The notes under the pieces: generated by a model
What the model saw: the letters and a program-made list of their open reading frames with translations, nothing else
Told to the model about the DNA's origin: nothing
Database searches by the model: none
Source of the DNA: Scilla litardierei
Lineage: Eukaryota > Streptophyta > Magnoliopsida > Asparagales > Asparagaceae
DNA length: 64,000 nucleotides
Assembly: GCA_030789695.1 (NCBI GenBank)
Contig: CM061142.1
Location: 47,805,987-47,869,986 of the forward strand
Direction: 5' to 3'
Shown: positions 54,565 through 64,000 of the stretch, piece after piece
Layout: each line of letters starts with the position of its first letter
Position numbering within the stretch: position 1 is the stretch's first letter
Position numbers and translations under genes: made by a program

Positions 54565-57500
54565 TCAGGATGGCCATCGGCCCGGCCCGGCCCGGCCCGG
54601 GGATTGGAAACCCCTAAGCTCGGCGGCCCGTGGCCCGGCGGGCCGTGGGCCAAGCGGGCCGGGTATGGGCCGGCCCGGTTTTTTTCGAGTTTTTAAAAAA
54701 ACTTTTAAAAAAGAAAAAATTTTAAAAATCTGTAAAATCATAATTAAATCATTATAAATTTTTTTGAACCTTTGTAAAATATTTTATATATATCTTATAT
54801 ATTTTTAAAAATTAATATACTTCTTAACTTATTTTTTCTTATTTAGAACAATTTTTTTTATTAATTGTAACTTGTTCTAAAGAAGGAAAAATAAGTTAAG
54901 AAGTATCTTTAATTTTTAAAAAATATATAAGACCTATATAAAATATTTTAAAAAGGTTAAAAAAAATTAAATTTACGTATAGTAAGTATAAAAATAAGTT
55001 AGATAATTAAGCCCAAAATTCACGAAGGTCCCGGGTTGAACCTTTAAATTTCAGTAATTAAAAATTTTTTTTTTTGGGGGGGGGGACTTACATTGGCCAC
55101 CCTTACCACTCGTACAATGGCCAAAACATAGGACTCTACAAGCTAATACAAGATAGAAAATAACAATACAAGAAAAAAGAAAATCATTCAGCGCCGGTCG
55201 CTTCTTCCTCAGAATCTTCTTAAAGGTCATGTTTGTCTTGCGAGCGGTTTTCAGCATGAAACCAGTCCTTTGCACATACCGTCACTTCAATTATATCTTC
55301 TTAAGCCTTGATCTGTTGTCACTCAAAACCCGGCCACCGGCACTAAAAGAAGACTCGGACGCAACAGTAGAAATTGGATTGATAATAGATCACGAGCCAT
55401 AATGGTCAAAATTGGAAACCTATGTTCATACATTTTCCACCATGCCAAAAATGTCAAATTTTCCATCATCCAATTCTGCCTCAGTGAAAGGAAAAGTAAT
55501 TTCTAAATACTTGGACAACTCATTAGACGAACTTTCTGTAGCTACGTTTTTTGTTTTTTCTTCCCCAAAATCCGTCGGAGTTTGCATGCAATATTAGAAC
55601 TAGCAGGAACAGAAGAAGTGTTTGATGAACTTCCATATCTAGCCTCATACGTCGTAAACAGGACTCTTAAGCTAGTTTTAAAATGCATTATATGACCGTC
55701 AACTTCAAATTTCATGTTTTCATAAAAGGTTTCTAATAATCCAGCTATTAATTCCTCTTTAAACCGTGGTTCATAAACCTTAGCTAATGAATAAAGCAAA
55801 GGAACAGGCTTCCAATATTTTGCTAGTTTATTATCCATTTCTTCTATCATAGGTTAAAGAATAAGGGTAGTGTCCGTAGTGTCTCTATACCTAGCTAAAT
55901 TGTCTCAAATGATAACTAATTGACCAAGGCCTAAAATGGATGTTGAGTAATACACACCTGAAAATTTGTTTGTAGCAAGATAAAAACCTTCAAAAAATCA
56001 CAAAGTTGCTCAATTGTTTTCCACTCTAACTCATTAATGTTGTAATCCGCGTCATACGAAATGTGTGTATTAGCAAAATAACTAAGCTGCATCTTGTTTT
56101 TAAGCAAGCAACATATCATAAGATACGTTGAGTTCCACCTATGTGCAACACTAAATGTAAACTTCAGGCAAGGAAGTTGGCTATTTCTATATACTTCTCT
56201 GTATAAATTTCTCTTATTGGCAGAAGATTGTATGTATAACGTAAGGTTCCTACTTTTTTCTAACCAATCAGCAGCAAATTTAAGCCTATCCTGTACTACC
56301 AAGTTCAAGATGTGACAAGCACATCGTTGATGAAATAAAAGACCTTCAAGATCAGGGTTCAGGTGTCTTTTTAAAAAAGATATTGCACTTGTATTGTTAG
56401 ATGCATTATCAAGTGTAAATGAAATGATTTTTTTCAGAAATATCATACTCACGAATAACAGACATAATCACATTAGCAATAACAACACCAGTATAAGCAT
56501 GTTCTAAAATTTAAAATCGATAATCATCTTATGAATAGCATAGTTGTTGTCTACATAATGTGTCGTAACACATAAGTAGGAAAACCCACATTTCGTTGTC
56601 CATATGTCGGACGTTAAAGCTATCCTAGATGTTAAGTTCGCTAATGTTTGAATCATTTTAGCTTTGACATCTTGAGAAGCTGCCATAACATCTCTTCTAA
56701 GAGTGTTTCTAGGCACTCTTTTAAATGCAGGGTTCAGTGTTAATTGGTTAAAACGTTCTAATGAGGGGATTTCCCCATAACTAAAAGGTAATTCTTGGCA
56801 TAGAACTAGTCTAGCCATCTCCTTTCGCATTGTGTCAGATGAATACGAAAAAGTAGACAGAGAGCTAGAAGTAGGTGTTAAATTTAAAGTTATCTGTCTA
56901 GACTCTTTTTTTGTGCGCTTCTGTGTCTTTTCAGATGTGTTGTGCCATCTTTGGCTGCGTAATTGAAATCTGATCTACAGATTTTGCAAACAGCACTAAG
57001 TCCTTTTCCAGGCAATGTTTCTAGTGTATAGTTATCCCAAACAGCAGATTTCTGTTTTCTGGTTTGGGTTGCTTGTGAAGCAGTGTGGCCAGCAGCAGTA
57101 GAAGGGGTTGAAGTGTGTGCAGAAGAAGAAAACCCTGGTGTACCCACTATGGTGATATTACTATCGTTCCATTCTTGTTGTTCAATTGGTGTCATTTTCG
57201 GAATGTCTGGTGTTTTAATAGGGTCGTTCAACAAATTTTGGAAAAAACCATATTCTTCAGTGTCAAAATTAACGCTAACAGATCTACGTGTGTTGTTTGA
57301 TCCTGCCATTATGCTAATTTAATAATAAAAGGAATCTGATTGCAAATAGAGCCACTGTGAGGTAGCAGTCTAGCAGCTGATCGGATCCCTGAGTCGGATG
57401 TAGAAGACGGAGCTTGAAAGTTGAGATGCAGAAGCGGAGAGGTAGGAGCTGTATCTTGAGAACGCCGTAAGATGAGATCAATAGCTTGAGATTAGAGAAG

Positions 57501-57955
57501 AATTTGAGAGTAGAGATTTTTAGAATTGTGAAGAAACCTGTATGAATTGGTGGGGTATTTATAGGATTTTTAGGCCAAAAGGACCAAAATAACCCTCCAA
57601 TATGACAGTTTTATGGCTGTTGGGGGCTGTTTTTTGGTCTTTTTGGCCGAAATTGACCAAAATACCCCCCAAATTTAGCTGTTTATAGCTGTTGGGGGTA
57701 TTTTGGTCAAAAGACCAAAAAACCCCCACAACAGCCATTTTTTGGCTGTTGTGGCGGCCTCGCGCGCAGAGGGGCGGGCCTGCGGGCTGGGCCGGGCCGG
57801 CTGGCTGGGGCTGAAAAATAGCCCGGCCCACCGGGCAGGCCGGGCCTTGTCAACGGCCCGGCCCGCGTTGACCGGGCCGGGCTGGGCTGGCCCGAAGTCC
57901 GGGCCGGGCTGGGCCGGTCCGAAGTCCGGGCCAACGGGCCGTTTGGCCACCTTGA
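54565..57955 (-). mobile_element. H1: hAT DNA transposon, 3.4 kb, broken
   Basis: The terminal inverted repeats are TCAGGATGGCCATCGGCCCG on the left and, read inward from the right, TCAAGGTGGCCAAACGGCCC. An 8-bp duplication flanks it. Both subterminal regions are rich in GGCCCGG repeats (54577-54690 and 57770-57940). The transposase is on the minus strand. H1 lies in the A3 LTR U3. Confidence 0.9.
55200..57309 (-). pseudogene. H1 hAT transposase, frameshifted
   Basis: Transposases of this family cut and paste the element in the nucleus. From ATG 57309 the N-terminus contains a BED zinc finger (SAVWDNYT, AVCKICRSDFNY, GTTHLKRH). The RNase H-like core follows in other frames: LTSDIWTTKCGFSYLCVTTH (56830-56504), FTLDNASNNTSAISFLKRHL and RCACHILNLVVQD, then HRWNSTYLM (56452-55931), and YEPRFKEELIAGL with the linker domain (55850-55542). 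The C-terminal dimerisation region (KFDIFGMVEK, then SVRVFF-like remnants) is decayed between 55520 and 55200. At least three shifts or stops make it inactive. Its length fits a RICESLEEPER/Tam3-like transposase. Confidence 0.88.
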
Positions 57956-57963
57956 TTAGCAAG
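57956..57963. repeat. H1 target-site duplication, right copy
   Basis: TTAGCAAG; see 54557-54564. Confidence 0.8.
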
Positions 57964-58057
57964 GCTCCATGAGAGTTCACCAAGGCAAGGAGGAAGATTG
58001 GAGGAGAGAAGGAGAAGAGAGTAAGAGACGATCAAATTCAGCATTAGTTTCCTAGGT

Positions 58058-58430
58058 GACTCGACTAAGTAGCATCAGCTACTCAGCCGAGCTGACATGC
58101 AGAAATCACACAGAAATGGCCTCAACCTACTCAACCGAGCAGACAGCCAACTCGACCCAAGTTGCATCAAACAGAGTGACGGTTTTGAGCTTTTCTACAA
58201 GGCATTGTAGCTCGACCGAGCAGCAAAACAACTCGACCGAGCAGTTCACCTACTCGACCCGAGTCGTCATCCAACAGAGCCGTGTTTTGGAGGAAGTTCT
58301 GATCTACTATAGCTCAACCGAGTAGGGGGCTACTCGACTGAGTTGCCCATGTCAGCCAGAAGCAGAGCAGTAACAAGCCTGACGTCGACTTGACCGAGCA
58401 GGTGTCGCTACTCGGTCGAGTAGCACGATG
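58058..58430 (+). repeat. A3 palindromic motif array in U3
   Basis: About ten copies of CTCGACCGAG or variants (ACTCAACCGAGCAG, ACTCGACCCGAGT, GCTCGACCGAGCAG) precede the TATA box. Confidence 0.8.
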
Positions 58431-59629
58431 CGCCCAGCAAGTTGCGGGCCCAAGTGCCCAGATTTTCTAATATTTTTGTGGGGTCCCCAGCCCTTGTATA
58501 TAAGCACGTTTTTACCATATTTTGGAGAGATCTAGAGTTTTAGCCTATCTTGAATTTTTAATTAGTGTTTTTAGATCTAGAGAGTTTTGTGCCGTGGCTA
58601 ATTTTGTGAAGACAAAGGTTGGATTTTTATTGTTTTCTTGCGCAAGGAAACTCTATTTTCTTAATTCTCTTTAGTTTTCTATCGCTCCACAATGTGTTGG
58701 TAACAATTCTCTAAACTTTCTATTGATTTTGATGTCTTCTATTGCCATGATGTATTCCTTTGCATCTATTTAATCTTTCTTTGCTATTGTAATGATGCGT
58801 GAGTAGTTCCATCTAGGGCTAATGGATTAGCCCATGGATTTTAGGGTTTAGATGTACAGTTGGGATTTTTAGGTTGCGTTGGTATAAAAAGGACGTATTT
58901 TGGTCGATCTTGCAAAGTTTGTAGGAGATCTCGTACAGAGATCGTGCCCACGATCGGTGGAATCAATTGGCTTAAGGAGTTTCCTATAAACTTAATTAGG
59001 GTGTTAGTGGATTCAATTAGGGCTCGTGACCATGTCCGACTCGTGTCTTTATTGGATCCACCGACAAACTATATTACTAATTGACGGCTACCGTCGTTGC
59101 GTCAATGAGAGCCACCAAAATACATCAAAACTCTAATCCACGAGAGTGGCATGAGTTGAGATCATTCTGACCATGAGAGTGGCATGAATATTGTCGATTC
59201 TTAATGCACGGATCGTGTGCACCTGTCGCGAGAGTGGGGTTAATGTGATACGTTAGATTCATGGTGCTTAGAGCCATGGATTCTATATCTTAGATGCGAC
59301 AATCCCTAATAAAGCCAATGCAACGTAAGATTCTTAACCCAACATCGATATTTGACGATCCTAGTGGTGAGTCCTAAAGCCCTAGTCTTTATTAATTGAT
59401 CATATCCCAAACAAACAATCTATTGAAACCGGCTGCTACCTAAATTCTGAGATTTGGAAATAGCCCGAGACAATAACATCGCTACCATTCATGTGGGATC
59501 GATAATCTTTTATACTATCACTTGACACCGTAAAGTGCCGAAAATTCACATTTGGGATACATTTAGCCCTTGACATTCGTCCCATTACTAGGCAGCTTCT
59601 AAGTGTAAGTTTCGGGAGCATCAAGTGTT

Positions 59630-59647
59630 TGGTGCCATTGCCGGGGA
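59630..59647 (+). other. A3 primer-binding site
   Basis: TGGTGCCATTGCCGGGGA is the Athila site with two C-to-T or G-to-A changes, as expected from decay of methylated cytosines. Confidence 0.8.
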
Positions 59648-59651
59648 AGAT

Positions 59652-61345
59652 TGTAGGATCCTGTGGATGGCAAACAACAGGGGGGTTGAATAGTGTTGTA
59701 CAAATAGTAAAATTTTTCCGATGGTTATTATAATAGCACAATTATAACCCTTCTAATGTTGCCTAAGAAACCAAGTAGAGTGATCTACGCTTGGTTCTTA
59801 ATCAACAAGTTAATCTTAAAAGGAATAAGTTACAAGCAAATAAATCTTTATACACAAAGAGAATTATTACACATCGGAATTAAAAGAATGATCTTTGTAA
59901 TAATAAATGAAGAGTTGCAAATATATAATATTAACAAATGAATAAAAAATGCTTGTACAAAGAAAATAGACAATCACAGAAAAGCAAACGCAGAGACAAG
60001 CGATTTTTATACTGGTTCCCCGCAACCTGGGTATGTCCAGTCCCCGACCAATATGGTACGAGATTTAATCCACTATTGCCTTGGCAATACAATTACCTAA
60101 CTCCACTTGTTAGGATTTCCAATGACCCAGCCTTAACTAGGATTTTCCAACCACCTAGACTTGTCTAGGATTTACACCGTCCCTTAACACAAAGGGAATC
60201 TCAAATACAAACAAAGATCCAATTCTCCACAATATTTGATGGAGATTGGTTTACACTCGAAATTCTAAAGCCAAGATAAATATTGCAATTGTGCGTTATG
60301 TGGCTAAAAGAATTTAAATGAATCTTTAGATCACACAAAGAATATGAAATGATTCGTTGTGATCTAGATCTCTGGTTTTCAAAATCCTTTCAAGAGTAAA
60401 AAATAAGGAATACGGAATTTTGAAAACAAAATAAAATATCCAAATTATAAAACAGATCTCAAAAGAATTTCAGAATGAGAACTGAGATCAGAAATTCAAA
60501 CAAGAAATTTGGCTATAAATTTAAGAGCAGTAAGAGAAAATGAGAGATCTTTTGAACAGAATTTTTGGCTCAATGAAAATAGAGAGATTGTTTATATAAA
60601 ATGATCTCTTAGGGGCTATATTTATAGATTTTTAGAGGTGATTTCAAAATTCAAAATGATTGACTTTCAGTCCAATCAAAAAAGGAAGTAGAGTGAAATC
60701 GGGAAGCAGAATCGCTGGAGAAAACGACAGCTGGTAGTCGACTCCAATTATGAGGTAGTCGACTCCCAGAGAGATTTCATTGAAAATCTGCTCACAGCTG
60801 GTAGTCGACTCCATCCTTTGGTAGTCGACTCCCAGAGCACTTTTTCACTAAAACTCAGCTAGGGAATGTGTAATCAACTCCTGGGTGTTTGGAGGTTGAC
60901 TACAAAGATTAGATCAACCAGCTAATCCTCTCAAAGAGTTTAAAAATGATTTAAAATGTTTTTGTTTTAAAAACATTCTGTGTGTGTGCAATAATACTTG
61001 GCTTTAACATAATCCTAAGGAGACCAACTCACACACTAGACTTAGACGAGAACTTCTTGAAGCCGATCAGATGTTGATGTAGATAAGTGCTTCTCTTGAA
61101 TTTGAGCTCCTCTAACATTAAGCTTGGGAACCTGCATGAGCTTCAACATTGAGCCACACTTGTGCTTGACATAGAGCTATCAAATTCGTCTCTGTCTTCT
61201 GAGTGTGGTTGAGCTTCTTCGGAGTATGCGTAAAGCTATCGATCGCACAACCTGCACATCTTAGACACAGTGTTATTAGTACACTAACATCATTTGGTGT
61301 GCTCATCATCAAAACTACTTAGGGGTGGGATTTGATTTCCCATCA
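59652..61345 (-). mobile_element. Solo LTR of the C1 family
   Basis: The reverse complement begins TGATGGGAAATCAAATCCCA and ends GGATCCTACA, parallel to the C1 LTR over the whole 1,694 bp but clearly diverged. It has no interior. Flanks AAGAT (59647-59651) and AAGGT (61346-61350) agree at 4 of 5 positions. Two motif pairs GGTAGTCGACTCC survive (60733-60768 and 60800-60834); a third is decayed (60871-60900). Confidence 0.88.
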
Positions 61346-61478
61346 AAGGTAACAGTGTTACTTGGGTTATTTTTCTATTGACGAATTTTTTAGCAAATCT
61401 TACCATTTCTTACCATTCCGCCTTTCTATTCTTTTATTACTTTGCTACTGATAGTATTTTTCTGAGTTCTTGTTGTGC

Positions 61479-64000
61479 ATGAACACTCGCCTTGGGGGTC
61501 TTGACACCGAGATCGAAAAGACCGCAAGAAGGCTCAGAGCAGAGAAAAGGAGTCAGACTATTATAAATCCAATGGCAGAGGGTAATTCTTCTCCTCCACG
61601 CAAAGGGTCCATTCGGGACTATATAAAGCCAAATTTTACGGGTGCTTCTTCTATCTTGAGGCCGCAGCTGGCGAGCTGAAGACTGGGTTAATAAATCTAA
61701 TTTAGCATGAGCCCTTTCATGGGTACTCACATGAAAACCCAAACTACCATATAGATACATTCCTGGTGAAATGCGACACATTCCATGCCAAAGACGTGAG
61801 TGAAGATGCTATCAAGATTAGACCATTTCCATTCACTCTGAGGGACAAGGCCTCTTATTGGTTGCGACCACATCCTTCTAATACCTTCACGACTTGGGAG
61901 CAGTTTGCTACAGCCTTTGTGAACAAGTTCTATACACCGTCCAAAATGGTGAGGATTCGAGGAGCGATCTCAAACTTTAAGCGACTTCCCCAGGAGTCGT
62001 TGTATGAAGCTTGGGAAATATTTAAAGACCTGCAGCATCAATGCCCGCACCATGGAGTCCTGGAGTGGGATCTTGTTTAGAGCTTCTATAATGGACTCCA
62101 ACCAAGTACAAAGATGATTATCGATGCCTCCGCTCAAGGCGTCTCTTGGACAAGCCATTCGATGAAGCTTTATCTTTGTTGGAGTAAATGGCCACAAATA
62201 CTCAGCAGTGGAGCGATGAAGGCTCATCTACTAGAGGCCCCGAGGTAAAAATCGCTACCCATCTTGATAGTCATATTGAGACTCTTTGCAATCAGGTGGC
62301 GAGGATTGAACAGAGGTTGGACTCTATTCCAACCACTTCTAGAGCTTCCGCTTATCCCACACGTGAAGACTATGTGAAGAAAGGTTATGCTCCTAATGAA
62401 GGACCCTATGGTGGAGCAGACATGAAAGCTAAGCAGGTACACTTTGTAGCTGGAGAGAGAAGAAATCAATGGCAACATCCGGTGGCAAGAAATCATCCCA
62501 GACTTTCTTATGGTAACCCCAATGGAGGATTACAACCTCCTCAACAACAAAGGCCACCACCACCTCCTAATCAACAGCAAGGGCCGCCTCCGCAACAATA
62601 TGGGTTTAGGCCATTTGTGCCTTACAGACCGCCGGTGTACAATTACTGCCAACAACAACAATATGCACCGACGGACCAAAAACCTATCTCGAGGCAACAT
62701 TGGACACTTTCAGGAGTGGCAAGCCAAGATAAATGCAGAGAGTTTCTCTTGTTTCAGGTCTATCAACAACTCCATTGACGAGCTCAAAGGCCAAACGCCC
62801 CAATTTATGAAGATGCAAGGAAGATTGTCTTCTCAGCTGGAGCCCAATCCTAGGGCCCAAGTAAATGCAGTGGTCACAGTTACCACAAAAGGAGGAAAGA
62901 TTACCGACACTGTCATGGTGCCTGTTTCTAGCAATGTGAGCCAAAAGCCATCTATTCATGCTCAAGATGAAGATGCTACTACCACTGAAAATGATAAGGA
63001 AAAGGCAACAGAGGATCCCCATCCTATTGAAGAAAGGGAGGCTTCACCTTTTACCTTGCCTGCACCGGCAGATGCTACCACTACTTCTAACGAATCTATT
63101 CCAAAGGATGCCACCAGAGACAAGGCAAGTCGACCTCCTCCCCCATATCCTCAAAGGTTAGCAATAACAAAGATGGAGAAGAAATACACCAAGTTCTTCG
63201 AGCTCCTCAAAGGTATCCAATTGAACATCCCCTTTATAGACGCTATCACAAAAATCCCCATATACGCTAAGTTCTTGAAGGATCTTATTACGAGGAAGCG
63301 CAAGCAAGAGGAGGCGAAGCTCTTGGAAAAATCCACTTCTGTCATCAAGAGATACCTACCGATGAAGATGCCGGATCCTGGAAGTTTCACGGTGCCATGC
63401 TCCGTTGGCGACACCCCTATTAGTAGAGCATTCATCGACTTGGGAGCGAGCATTATTTTGATGCCACTCTCTATCTTCAAGAGGCTAAACACGGGAACGA
63501 AAGTTGAACCAACGGACATGAGAATCTAATTGGCGGATCACTCTATTATCTATCCGGTAGGCATCGCTCGCGACATCATCTTGCAAATACCACCTAGGTT
63601 ATGCATGCCGGTAGACTTTGTAATCATGGATATGCCTGAGGAAGGTAGCTCCCAACTTATATTGGGTCATCCATTCATGGCGACGACCGGAGTATTGATT
63701 GACGTCCGGGATGGGAAGATATCCTTGAATGTGGGCAACATCGAGGTCCAATTCCGCTTGCAAAAGCCTATGAATGAACGCCCACCACCGGAAGATGCTA
63801 ATTACCTTGATCTCTTGGATGACGAAGCTACTAATGAACAAACCATGGAGGATATTTTCAAAGATCCAATGAAGATGAGCTTGGACGATGATGGCGACGT
63901 CGTATACAACAAGGCAGTTGCCGCCTATTTACTAATACTTGACGAGAAGCCCCTGGAAAGACCATTGCGCCATCAAGAATCGGAGGCTACAATCTTCTTG
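61479..64000 (+). pseudogene. gag: A3 Athila Gag-protease, broken, runs off the window
   Basis: From ATG 61479 (MNTRLGGLDTEIEKTARRLR) the frame stops after about 67 codons. The Gag core resumes at 61766-62080 (CDTFHAKDVSEDAIKIR, FTLRDKASYWLRPHPSNTF, FVNKFYTPSKM, QCPHHGVLEWDLV). 62188-62778 is a Gln/Pro-rich tail. 62700-63529 continues in another frame to the protease with active site FIDLGASIILMP intact. A stop at 63527-63529 in MRI-stop-LADHS probably came from CAA. The same frame then stays open to the window end (ILGHPFMATTGVLIDVRDGK). RT and integrase would lie beyond 64000. Confidence 0.87.

Larger units (their letters stand above)
54363..59623 (+). repeat. A3: Athila 5' LTR, split by hAT element H1
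   Basis: It begins TGATGTGTCCATACTTTTC and ends GGGAGCATCA before the primer site; without H1 it is about 1,860 bp. A palindromic array (58058-58430, CTCGACCGAG core with variants) lies upstream of TATATAAG at 58497-58504. Confidence 0.8.

Noticed and set aside
57559..58044. ORFs in the GC-rich end of the hAT element
   Set aside because: Low-complexity Gly/Pro/Arg translations of GGCCCGG repeats.

Overview
This window looks like transposon-dense intergenic DNA from a large flowering-plant nuclear genome, probably a eudicot although the species cannot be named. The evidence is nested LTR retrotransposons of plant-typical groups: Ty1/copia with tRNA-iMet-type primer sites, Ty3/gypsy Athila with the TGGCGCCGTTGCCGGGGA primer site, and Ty3/gypsy Tat-like with an antisense ORF. 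A hAT transposon and MITEs are also present. I recognise no ordinary host gene, rRNA or tRNA.

Layout, with local names. 1-750: 3' remnant of a copia element (C0). 751-3198: the only stretch not explained by large elements; it holds a 110-bp foldback, three look-alike hairpins, a 510-bp Tourist-type MITE and a GC-rich G-box-bearing patch. 3199-42055: a Tat-like gypsy element (T1) with LTR, primer site, broken gag, a ~54-bp tandem array and an antisense ORF, but no pol. It is split by C1 (3798-11198, +, target duplication GAATA), C2 (13905-24868, -), C3 (15371-22393, +, inside C2, duplication AAGCA), C4 (24872-31695, +, at the C2 edge, duplication CAACC) and C5 (33059-41971, +). 42056-52933: Athila sequence that looks like a chimera of two elements (A1 left, A2 right) with an LTR fragment between. 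52970-54362: pol tail and LTR of a copia element (C6). 54363-64000: a third Athila (A3), interrupted in its LTR by a hAT element (H1, 54565-57955) and just after its primer site by a solo LTR of the C1 family (59652-61345, -). A3 runs off the window in its gag-protease region.

How the parts relate. C1, C2, C4 and C5 all keep a gag gene but no reverse transcriptase or integrase, so they must borrow pol if they move. C1 and C4 have nearly identical LTRs and open gag frames and look recently mobile. The only copia element with full pol domains, C3, has two near-identical LTRs but carries two gag stops and a pol frameshift, and its primer site differs from that of the gag-only families. C1 also carries a second intact ORF (7901-9064) where pol would be expected.

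The most unusual pattern is regulatory. Nearly every LTR family here (C1, C3, C4, C5, A1, A2, A3, probably C6) has its own private array of short palindromes, mostly just upstream of the LTR TATA box. The palindrome sequence differs between families but its position and style are the same.
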